Positions 1-4,524 of a stretch of 5,440 nt of DNA are shown here, piece after piece. This DNA comes from Candidatus Acetothermia bacterium (GTDB lineage: Bacteria; Bipolaricaulota; Bipolaricaulia; Bipolaricaulales; Bipolaricaulaceae). The stretch is taken from NCBI GenBank assembly GCA_011057175.1, contig DSBZ01000051.1, positions 1 through 5,440 on the forward strand, given 5' to 3'. The notes under the pieces are model-generated. The model saw only the letters and a list, made by a program, of their open reading frames with translations. It did not search any database and was not told the origin of the DNA. Positions within the stretch are counted from its first letter, which is position 1. Each line of letters starts with the position of its first letter. A program made the translations under genes and the position numbers.

Positions 1-200
1 ACGCAGAGGCGCCACATTTCAATGCAGAGCGGCCCGAAAGAGCGTTCTGCTCCCCGGTTGTCCTTCGCGACTGCGAGAATAGCTAGTTCTGCGACGTCGT
101 CTGCTGCCCTGCATCGTAACTTTGGCCAGGACGAGAGAATTGGCAGACCAGCAATCTCATCCCGGAAGACTAGTTTCAGTGCTGCGACGAGATTCTGGTT
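1..200 (-). other. Low-GC stretch with no convincing gene; open minus frame to the window edge
   Basis: No gene can be supported here. On the minus strand the frame after the TAA at 201-203 stays open for about 66 codons to position 1. It reads into a plausible protein-like segment (for example ADDVAELAILAVAKDN), but has no good start codon or ribosome binding site. The same bases carry a 60-codon plus-strand ORF (22-204), which is its antisense shadow and has no start signal either. GC is about 54% by count over 1-240. The stretch may be the tail of a gene broken by the in-frame TAA, or non-coding sequence beside the IS remnant. Confidence 0.25.
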
Positions 201-371
201 TTAGTACAAGAGAAGGTACAGTGCAGTATCAGGGAATGCGGCCAATTCTTGCCTTGTCACAACCAACTTCTTTTCCTCTGCGACCCTCACAAAGAAATCG
301 ATCGCTGCCTCTACCTCATGAGCCTCCGCCAAAGTGACGAGTGCGCTCTCATCTCTCCACAGATGTCGCAT
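201..371 (-). CDS. Hypothetical 56-residue ORF beside the IS remnant, possibly a broken gene
   Basis: An ATG at 371-369 opens a 56-codon minus-strand frame ending at TAA 203-201. The product is acidic and probably helical in its middle (ALVTLAEAHEVEAAIDFFV), with a hydrophobic end (ALYLLLY). I recognise no family. An AGGA lies only three bases before the ATG, closer than a normal ribosome binding site. The start is 12 bases outside the IS3-type end at 383, and the same frame is open upstream into the IS. The present start may therefore be accidental, and the ORF may be the remaining part of a gene cut by the insertion. The frame also continues past the TAA to position 1, so a nonsense-mutated gene is another reading. 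Codon use is mixed and less GC-rich than in the genes right of 1190. Confidence 0.3.
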   Translation of the reverse strand: MRHLWRDESALVTLAEAHEVEAAIDFFVRVAEEKKLVVTRQELAAFPDTALYLLLY

Positions 372-382
372 TGGATCCTGTC

Positions 383-407
383 TGAACCGCCCCGGGTTCT
401 CCGGAGG
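383..407 (-). repeat. Candidate right terminal inverted repeat of the IS3 remnant
   Basis: Read on the plus strand, the sequence starts TGAACCGCCCCGGG at 383 and runs to about 407. It lies just outside the transposase stop codon (415-413), where an IS3 end is expected, and has the TG terminus typical of the family. The partner repeat is absent from this window, so the assignment rests on position and recalled resemblance to family ends. Confidence 0.5.
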
Positions 408-412
408 GTCCT

Positions 413-613
413 TCACCTTAGTCCGGCCACGAGGGCCGGAGCCTCCTCGGGGTGGTCGTGTAGCTCCTCGAACTCGGCGGGTAGCATGTGCCCGATCGGC
501 CCCAAGAGCCGCTCTGTGTTGAACCAGTCTACCCAATCGAGGGTCTCGAACTCCACATGCTCCACCCCACGCCACGGTCCCCGCTCCTGAATCACCTCCG
601 TTCTGCCCATGTT
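413..613 (-). pseudogene. IS3-family transposase (orfB, integrase-core type), C-terminal fragment
   Basis: About 66 residues are recognisable as the C-terminus of an IS3-family DDE transposase. The order TEVI, then RGPWRGVEHVEFETLDWVDWF, then N-x-x-RLLGPIG and PAEFEE, ending EEAPALVAGLR and a TGA at 415-413, is the usual end of orfB in this family. The catalytic DDE region lies upstream in intact members, where the third acid precedes the N-G-L-Y-K-T-E segment, and it is absent here. The family's NGLYKTE is also altered to NMGRTE. The frame stays open upstream to the TAA at 676-674, but that extension is unrelated and is an out-of-frame reading of the repeated small-ORF tail. It is a dead remnant marking past transposition in this low-GC patch. 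Confidence 0.8.
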
Positions 614-651
614 CACCCGAAGACCCACCTTCGCAGCGGCCACCACCAGTT
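613..651 (-). repeat. Displaced copy (B) of the WWWPLRR small-ORF tail
   Basis: Read on the minus strand from AAC at 651-649 to TGA at 615-613, this encodes N-WWWPLRR-W-VFG-stop. It matches the end of the small gene at 1197-1373 (N-P-WWWPLRR-L-VFGG-stop). Seventeen bases are identical (632-648 against 1219-1235, CGCAGCGGCCACCACCA on the plus strand). The differences are a one-codon gap, three synonymous changes (two Arg, one Val) and one Leu/Trp replacement, so similarity follows the codons. Upstream the frame gives only a weakly similar IPSVRL with no convincing start, so it is a gene fragment, not a gene. It sits between the stop of the 158-residue gene and the IS3 remnant. Confidence 0.65.
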
Positions 652-673
652 GAGCCTCACCGACGGGATACTC

Positions 674-1150
674 TTAGGGTAGATGCGCTGTGACCGTTAG
701 CGCTCTGAACGCCTTCTCAAAAGCAGCCTTCTTCTGACTTGACCGGCTCACGAAATCTCCAAACCACCAAGCCGAAGATGTTCCTCCAGCCTGGTTGGTG
801 AACACCACCCTTTCGTCAGCGGTTCGAACAGACATGAACAGAACGACATCAGCTTCAACGGACGTGATAGGGACGATTGGCCAAAACGGGAACAACAGAA
901 TCCACCAGTTGAACGGACGCATGGTGGAGGCGTTGACCACTGCGAAACGCACAAGGTAGTCCGCTGCAGTAGGCGACGACACAATGGTATGCCCGAGCGA
1001 ACGAACCCACTGGGTCAGATAGGTGGACGACCAGTTCACCGTCTCGCTGTCGTATCCGCTGATGGATTCTATGAACACCCGCTTCGATCCCATACCGAGG
1101 ACACCCAAGAAGACCAGAAGAACGACTGCCGCGACGCTCACCCTACGCAC
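674..1150 (-). CDS. Hypothetical membrane-anchored or exported protein, 158 residues
   Basis: I do not recognise this family. I chose the GTG at 1150-1148 because GGAGGTGA (1163-1156) sits eight bases before it; the frame is open to a GTG at 1183, which has no such site. The N-terminus is a signal or anchor: VRR followed by a hydrophobic run (about residues 4-20), then GMGSK. There is no cysteine lipobox. A second hydrophobic, aromatic segment at about 79-95 (RPFNWWILLFPFWPIVPIT) looks like a membrane-inserted hairpin. Between them is SPTAADYLVRFAVV (about 59-72), a pattern reminiscent of small envelope lipoproteins, but too short to name a family. The end is soluble and basic (SSQKKAAFEKAFRAL). 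GC is about 50%, far below rnhA upstream, suggesting transfer. Both sides carry the WWWPLRR-tail repeat. Confidence 0.7.
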   Translation of the reverse strand: MRRVSVAAVVLLVFLGVLGMGSKRVFIESISGYDSETVNWSSTYLTQWVRSLGHTIVSSPTAADYLVRFAVVNASTMRPFNWWILLFPFWPIVPITSVEADVVLFMSVRTADERVVFTNQAGGTSSAWWFGDFVSRSSQKKAAFEKAFRALTVTAHLP

Positions 1151-1155
1151 GGCTG

Positions 1156-1163
1156 TCACCTCC
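1156..1163 (-). promoter_or_regulatory. Ribosome binding site deciding the start of the 158-residue gene
   Basis: GGAGGTGA on the minus strand, with eight bases between GGAGG and the GTG at 1150, is the best ribosome binding site on the minus strand of this window. It favours that GTG over the upstream in-frame GTG at 1183. Confidence 0.65.
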
Positions 1164-1196
1164 GTGCTGATGATATCGCGCACGGCCCCCGGGCGA

Positions 1197-1241
1197 CTAC
1201 CCCCCGAACACGAGGCGGCGCAGCGGCCACCACCACGGGTT
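1197..1241 (-). repeat. Copy (A) of the WWWPLRR small-ORF tail
   Basis: These are the last 14 codons and TAG of the 58-codon gene. They are repeated, with mostly synonymous differences, at 613-651 in the same orientation. The two copies bracket the low-GC 158-residue gene; the distance between the identical 17-base cores is 587 bases. Confidence 0.65.
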
Positions 1242-1373
1242 GCTTGCCCGTGGAGCAGGGAGAGCGAGAAGCTTGTGATGAGCCTCGGCGAGGAGATGGG
1301 GATCGCCGGTCACGAACACGGTCACTTCGTCCTCGGCGCCCCGGCCGCTCGGGTTGGCCCGCACCGGGCTCAT
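1197..1373 (-). CDS. Small hypothetical protein, 58 residues, translationally coupled to rnhA
   Basis: The ATG at 1373-1371 overlaps the rnhA stop in an ATGA, and the frame closes at TAG 1199-1197. A GGGAGG lies just before the start (three bases), and coupling to rnhA would also feed it. The product begins MSPVRANPSGRGAEDE, has a hydrophobic strand and probable helix (VTVFVTGDPHLLAEAHHKLL), and ends in the aromatic, basic motif NPWWWPLRRLVFGG. I recognise no family. Two things support real coding: third codon positions are mostly G or C, as in the neighbours, and the tail recurs at 613-651 with almost only synonymous or whole-codon differences. No signal peptide is evident. The Trp-rich basic tail could contact a membrane surface or nucleic acid, but that is a guess. 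If real, it is co-transcribed with rnhA. Confidence 0.6.
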   Translation of the reverse strand: MSPVRANPSGRGAEDEVTVFVTGDPHLLAEAHHKLLALPAPRASNPWWWPLRRLVFGG

Positions 1374-1819
1374 GATCCTCCCGCCCCTTCGGCCGCCCGG
1401 CGGGCGAGGGCGTCGGCCCGCTCGTTCTCTACGTCCCCGGCGTGCCCGGCAAGCCAGTGGAAGCGCACCCGGTGGATACCGACGAGCCGATCAAGCTCCC
1501 GCCACAGGTCCTCGTTCGCCACCGGCACGAGCCGCTTCCCCTCCCGCCGCCGCCACCCGAGCTCCTTCCACCGCGGCAGCCACTCCGTGATCCCCCGCTT
1601 GAGGTACGTGGAGTCCGTGTACAGGTCCACCTCCGCCGGCTCGCGCAGCGCGGCCAACGCCTCGATCGCCGACCGGAGCTCCATCCGGTTGTTCGTCGTC
1701 CTCCCCTCGCGGCCCCAGATCTCCTTGCGATGCGCTCCGGAGATCAGAACCGCCGCCCAGCCGCCCGGGCCGGGGTTCCCGATGCACGCGCCGTCGGTGT
1801 AGATCCGCACCCTCTTCAC
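1370..1819 (-). CDS. rnhA: Ribonuclease HI
   Basis: This cytoplasmic endonuclease cleaves the RNA strand of RNA-DNA hybrids, removing R-loops and primer RNA. The 149-residue product matches the usual bacterial RNase HI length and has the family motifs in order: IYTDGACIGNPGPGGWA (D9), TTNNRMELRSAIEAL (E47), VDLYTDSTYLKRGI (D69), a basic Trp-rich region (WLPRWKELGWRRREGKR, about 80-96), FHWLAGHAGDVENERADALA (H126, D136). D9, E47, D69 and D136 correspond to the E. coli D10-E48-D70-D134 metal site, and H126 to H124. The GTG at 1819-1817 (VKRVRIYTDG) gives the normal N-terminus; a second GTG at 1810 is possible. No ribosome binding site precedes it, and a -10-like box lies eight bases upstream, so the mRNA may be leaderless. 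The frame is open to 2455 but only as antisense of tetR. It is divergent from the TetR gene. Confidence 0.96.
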   Translation of the reverse strand: MKRVRIYTDGACIGNPGPGGWAAVLISGAHRKEIWGREGRTTNNRMELRSAIEALAALREPAEVDLYTDSTYLKRGITEWLPRWKELGWRRREGKRLVPVANEDLWRELDRLVGIHRVRFHWLAGHAGDVENERADALARRAAEGAGGS

Positions 1820-1827
1820 GGAGACGA

Positions 1828-1856
1828 GGTATAGCCGCTGGCCCCACCCTCGACAA
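1828..1856 (-). promoter_or_regulatory. Candidate rnhA promoter
   Basis: On the minus strand a -35-like TTGTCG (1856-1851) and a -10-like TATACC (1833-1828) are 17 bases apart, each matching 4 of 6 consensus positions. The -10 ends eight bases before the rnhA GTG, the spacing expected of a leaderless transcript, and there is no ribosome binding site. In GC-rich DNA such matches arise by chance, so this is only a candidate. Confidence 0.35.
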
Positions 1857-1877
1857 CGCCCCCGCGCGGGATAGTAT
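1850..1877 (+). promoter_or_regulatory. Candidate promoter of the TetR-permease operon
   Basis: TCGACA (1850-1855, 5 of 6 to the -35 consensus) and TAGTAT (1872-1877, 4 of 6 to the -10) are 16 bases apart. Transcription would start near 1884, inside the inverted repeat at 1877-1908, as expected for an autorepressing TetR protein. Its -35 lies back to back with that of the rnhA candidate. Confidence 0.35.
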
Positions 1878-1908
1878 GACCCTGTGACCATACGATCACA
1901 TTCGGTCA
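1877..1908 (+). promoter_or_regulatory. Candidate TetR operator (nested inverted repeats)
   Basis: Two imperfect inverted repeats are nested one base out of register. The inner one (1883-1900) has arms TGTGA and TCACA around eight bases and is symmetric at 14 of 18 positions. The outer one (1877-1908) has arms TGACC and GGTCA. TGACC also recurs directly eight bases apart (1877 and 1885). TetR-family dimers bind sites of this kind in their own divergent promoter regions, and the repeat covers the predicted operon start point. It could also influence rnhA, though it lies upstream of that promoter's -35. Confidence 0.5.
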
Positions 1909-1921
1909 AAGGGTACTGGCC

Positions 1922-2545
1922 ATGCCCCGCCCGTTGACCCGGCCCGAGCGGGAAGCGATCCGGGCCCGACTGCTCGAGGCGGGCCAGGAGCTCTTCGCCC
2001 GCCACGGGCTCAAGAAGACCACGGTCGAGGAGCTCGCCCGCGCGGCGGGCATCGCCAAGGGAACCTTCTACCTCTTCTTCCGCTCCAAGGAGGCCCTCTA
2101 CGGCCACGTCCTCCTGGAAGAGCTCCCGCGGATGGTCGCACAGCTCGTCGACCGGTCGTTCGCGGCCACGGACGACACCCGAGAGGCCCTCGTCCGCTTC
2201 CAGGAGGAGTTGGTCACCCTCGTCGAGGACGACGAAATCGTGCGGGCGGCGGCGGCCGACCCCCGCGAGCTCGCCCAGCTCCTCGAGGGCCACCTGGACC
2301 TCCAGGAGTACCAGAGGCGGGCGATGGACGCCCTCGCGCCCCTCTTCGGCACCATCCAGACGGCACAGGCGGAGGGCCGGATCGTCGAGGGCGACCTGGA
2401 CGAGATCTTCGCGGTGCTCGGGATCATCAAGCTGCTCCCCTACTACCGGAAGCACCTCGCGCCCGAGTTGTACCCTCGCCTGGTGAAGCGACTCACCCAG
2501 GTGGTGGCCGACGGCTTGACGTGCCCGGCGGGGAGGAGGCGATGA
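1922..2545 (+). CDS. TetR/AcrR-family transcriptional regulator
   Basis: The 207-residue length is typical of a TetR-family dimeric repressor. The N-terminal DNA-binding domain is clear: a first helix EAIRARLLEAGQELFARHG (about 11-29), then the helix-turn-helix TTVEELARAAGIAKGTFYLFF (33-53) and SKEALYGHVL. The rest (about 60-200) is helical and variable, as expected for the ligand and dimerisation domain, so the inducer cannot be read. The ATG at 1922 gives the normal short lead before helix 1; only a weak AAAGGG precedes it. The gene is divergent from rnhA, with a nested inverted repeat at 1877-1908 just upstream. Its stop overlaps the next gene's ATG in an ATGA, so it is the first gene of the permease operon and probably controls it and itself. 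Confidence 0.95.
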   Translation: MPRPLTRPEREAIRARLLEAGQELFARHGLKKTTVEELARAAGIAKGTFYLFFRSKEALYGHVLLEELPRMVAQLVDRSFAATDDTREALVRFQEELVTLVEDDEIVRAAAADPRELAQLLEGHLDLQEYQRRAMDALAPLFGTIQTAQAEGRIVEGDLDEIFAVLGIIKLLPYYRKHLAPELYPRLVKRLTQVVADGLTCPAGRRR

Positions 2546-3762
2546 CGGGCCTCCTCCGGATGGCGTGGCGGAACCTGTGGCGGCACCCCCAGCGGACGGT
2601 CCTCATGACGGGGATCGTCGCGTTCGGGAGCCTCGTCATCCTCGTCCTGTTCGGGATTGTCGATGGGTTCGTCAGCTCGATGACCGCGGCCCAGGTCGCG
2701 GAGAACCACGGAAGCTTCCAGGTTCGGACCGCCGCATACGGCGCCGATCCCGCGCTGGAGAACGCTCTCTCCTCCGAGCAGCTCGCGCGGGCGGAGGAGG
2801 CGCTCGTCGGGATGGGACTTTCCGGGATCGCGCCGCGCCTGGAGGTGGGCGCGATGCTGCGCAGCGCCTACGGGACGGACGGTGTGGTCCTCCGGGGGAT
2901 CGACCCGGTGGCCGAGCGGTCGGTGACGCGGCTTCCCGAGCTGGTCGTCGCTGGCCGGTACCTCGCGGGGAGCGGGGAGGTCCTCCTCTCGACAGCGCTG
3001 GCTGGGGAGCTGGATGTGCGTCTGGGAGAACGGGTGGTCGTCGTGGTGAGCGGGAGGGCGGGAGCGAAGTCGCGGGCGTCTGTAGCCGTTGGCCTCTTCC
3101 GCCCGACGGTGGTGGAGTTGGAACGGGCCGCCATCGTCCCCCTCGACGACGTGCGGGAACTCTCAGGGATTCCGGGGGCAACGGCCCTCGTCGTGGGGCT
3201 CCCACGCGGGGCGTCGCTGGAGCGGGCGATCGCGGAGGCGCGCCGGCGGCTCGTTGCGGACCGCGACCTCGCGGTCGCCGACTACTTCGACCTCAACCCC
3301 CTGGCGCGGGTGATGATCTCCGGTTCCACGGTGAAGCTCATCCCGTTCGTGATCATGATCAGCCTCCTCGCGGGGTTCGGCGTGGCCAACACCACGCTCT
3401 ACTCCGTGATCGAGCGCACGCGGGAGTTCGGGGTGATGACCGCCCTCGGGATGAGCCGCCGGGCCCTCGCCGGGATCGTGCTCCTCGAGTCCACGCTCGT
3501 CGGGGCGATGGGGTTCGCCATCGGGGGCGGAATCGGCTACGCGGGGCTCCTCTACCTCGGCAGGAACGGCCTCGACTTCTCGTCGTTCGTGCGGGAGGTG
3601 AGCGGCTCGTTGGGGATGCCGACGGTGATCTACGCTGCTGCCTCGGGGTGGTACTGGGTGGCCGCGTTCAGCGTGGTCGTGTTCACGGCGCTCGTTGCTG
3701 CGTGGTACCCGGCGCGGCGGGCGAACCGGCTGGAGCCGGTGACGGCCATCCACGAGGGGTGA
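2542..3762 (+). CDS. ABC transporter permease, FtsX/LolCE/MacB type
   Basis: The 406-residue protein has the four-helix plan of type VII ABC permeases. It opens with a cytoplasmic MAWRNLWRHPQRT, then TM1 (about 20-43) and a large periplasmic domain (about 44-260) with LolCE/MacB-like signatures (LRGIDP at 117-122; GEVLLSTALAGELDVRLGE at 145-163). TM2 (about 264-288) follows, then the cytoplasmic ERTREFGVMTALGMSRR (291-307) that contacts the ATPase. TM3 (about 309-338) and TM4 (about 371-389) precede the end YPARRANRLEPVTAIHEG. Such permeases drive periplasmic or extracytoplasmic steps such as lipoprotein release or efflux. I chose the ATG at 2542, in ATGA overlap with tetR and five bases after GGGAGG, over the in-frame GTG at 2521. 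The substrate is not readable. It likely pairs with the permease starting at 4521. Confidence 0.93.
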   Translation: MTGLLRMAWRNLWRHPQRTVLMTGIVAFGSLVILVLFGIVDGFVSSMTAAQVAENHGSFQVRTAAYGADPALENALSSEQLARAEEALVGMGLSGIAPRLEVGAMLRSAYGTDGVVLRGIDPVAERSVTRLPELVVAGRYLAGSGEVLLSTALAGELDVRLGERVVVVVSGRAGAKSRASVAVGLFRPTVVELERAAIVPLDDVRELSGIPGATALVVGLPRGASLERAIAEARRRLVADRDLAVADYFDLNPLARVMISGSTVKLIPFVIMISLLAGFGVANTTLYSVIERTREFGVMTALGMSRRALAGIVLLESTLVGAMGFAIGGGIGYAGLLYLGRNGLDFSSFVREVSGSLGMPTVIYAAASGWYWVAAFSVVVFTALVAAWYPARRANRLEPVTAIHEG

Positions 3763-3768
3763 CGAACG

Positions 3769-4524
3769 TTGACCCGATTGAGCGTCCTCGTTGCGATTCT
3801 TGTCATCGTTACGAGCGTGGGCGCGGTTTCCGGCCAAGAGGAGCCCCTCGATGCCGAGGCGATCCTCGAGCGGGTGCGCGCGACCTTGGGGGCGGAGAGC
3901 TTCCACGCCCGGGTCGAGCTCGAGATCACGATCTCCGGAACAACCTACCGTTACCTGATGGAGGTGTGGACGCTCGGCGAGGACCGAGCCCTTGTCCGCA
4001 TCCTGGAGCCGGAGGTTGACGCGGGATCGGGCTACCTCCAGGTGGGCGATGACCTGTGGTACTACAGTCCAACGGTGGGGACCGCGGTCGCCCTCCCCGC
4101 GATCGGGCTCACGCAGGCGCTGTTCGGCGCGGGGCCGTCGCTCGGGGATCTCGCCCCGGGGACGCTCTTCCGCGACTTCGACGCCCATGCCGAGGCGATC
4201 CTGGGCCCGACCGACGAGCCGGGCGGGTACCTCCTCACCCTCGTCCCGCGGCCGGAGGCACCGGTCGTCTACGGGAAGCTCGAGGTCACCGTGACGGCGG
4301 ACTATGTCCTCTCGGAGATCGTGTACTACGACCAACGCGGCGGCGTCGTTCGCGCGGTGACGTTCGGGGAACCGCTCCGGGTCGGGGATGTGCTGTTCCC
4401 CACCGAGGTCGTGGTTGTGGACGCGAACGGCGATCGGGCCATCCAACGGATCCTCGATCCCGAGTTCGAGATCGGGCTCGACGCATCGTTCTTCACGGTG
4501 GAACGGCTGGAGGGGGGGAAGTGA
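3769..4524 (+). CDS. Exported LolA-like (outer-membrane lipoprotein-sorting-like) protein
   Basis: The 251-residue protein begins with a Sec signal peptide (TRLSVLVAILVIVTSVGAV), probably cut after VSG at residue 22; there is no cysteine lipobox, so it should be soluble in the periplasm. The mature part resembles the LolA-like family often annotated as outer membrane lipoprotein-sorting protein. Signs are an early helix AEAILERVRATLG, repeated strands, and the block LVRILEPEVDAGSGYLQVG then DDLWYYSPTVG (about 75-104). A later strand pair (LSEIVYYDQRGGVVRAVTFG) is followed by FPTEVVVVDANG and the end FFTVERLEGG. Such proteins form an open beta-barrel carrying lipids or acylated proteins; the cargo here is unknown. 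Translation starts at TTG 3769, nine bases after GAGGGG, leaving six bases after the permease stop. Its position between two LolCE-like permeases suggests it passes cargo to or from them. Confidence 0.85.
   Translation: MTRLSVLVAILVIVTSVGAVSGQEEPLDAEAILERVRATLGAESFHARVELEITISGTTYRYLMEVWTLGEDRALVRILEPEVDAGSGYLQVGDDLWYYSPTVGTAVALPAIGLTQALFGAGPSLGDLAPGTLFRDFDAHAEAILGPTDEPGGYLLTLVPRPEAPVVYGKLEVTVTADYVLSEIVYYDQRGGVVRAVTFGEPLRVGDVLFPTEVVVVDANGDRAIQRILDPEFEIGLDASFFTVERLEGGK

Larger units (their letters stand above)
383..613 (-). mobile_element. 3' end fragment of an IS3-family insertion sequence
   Basis: The segment holds the last 66 codons of an IS3-type transposase and, beyond its stop, a candidate terminal inverted repeat beginning at 383 with TGAACCGCCCCGGG and continuing through TTCTCCGGAGG to 407. 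IS3-family ends start with TG and carry CG-rich repeats of about this size, so 383 is probably the original right end. The left end, the upstream orfA and most of orfB are missing, and no matching repeat occurs elsewhere in the window, so the element cannot move by itself. The left boundary near 613 is where transposase similarity fades; it coincides with the stop codon of the repeated small-ORF tail. Without both ends no target-site duplication can be read. Confidence 0.75.

Noticed and set aside
605..660. A minus-frame reading (AAAKVGLRVNMGRTEVI) resembling a retroelement reverse-transcriptase segment
   Set aside because: It is short and explained by two other things: its first half is the WWWPLRR tail read out of frame, and its end is the IS3 transposase TEVI segment.
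1151..1183. Longer start (GTG at 1183) for the 158-residue gene
   Set aside because: It has no ribosome binding site and puts eleven residues before the signal-like segment, whereas GGAGGTGA stands at the right distance from the GTG at 1150.
1233..1253. Perfect 7-bp hairpin, CCACGGG / CCCGTGG with a 7-base loop, as a terminator
   Set aside because: No T-run follows on either strand, it lies inside the 58-codon gene, and tail copy B does not keep it.
1861..1870. CCCGCGCGGG palindrome as an operator or hairpin
   Set aside because: Ten self-complementary bases of only G and C are common at this composition and have no loop. The nested repeat just to the right is a better operator.
1883..1900. 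TGTGA-N8-TCACA as a CRP site
   Set aside because: CRP half sites are separated by six bases, not eight. The position next to a divergent TetR gene makes a TetR operator the simpler reading.
1820..2455. The rnhA frame stays open upstream to 2455, giving a 361-codon reading
   Set aside because: It is exactly antisense to the TetR gene, low in recognisable motifs before VKRVRIYTDG, and RNase HI has its normal length from 1819. Such shadows are usual in GC-rich genes.
2565..4446. Long alternative frames across the permease and LolA-like genes (484 codons plus strand, 427 codons minus strand)
   Set aside because: Their products are rich in Arg, Pro and Gly without domain patterns, while the chosen frames give membrane helices, a signal peptide and family motifs.
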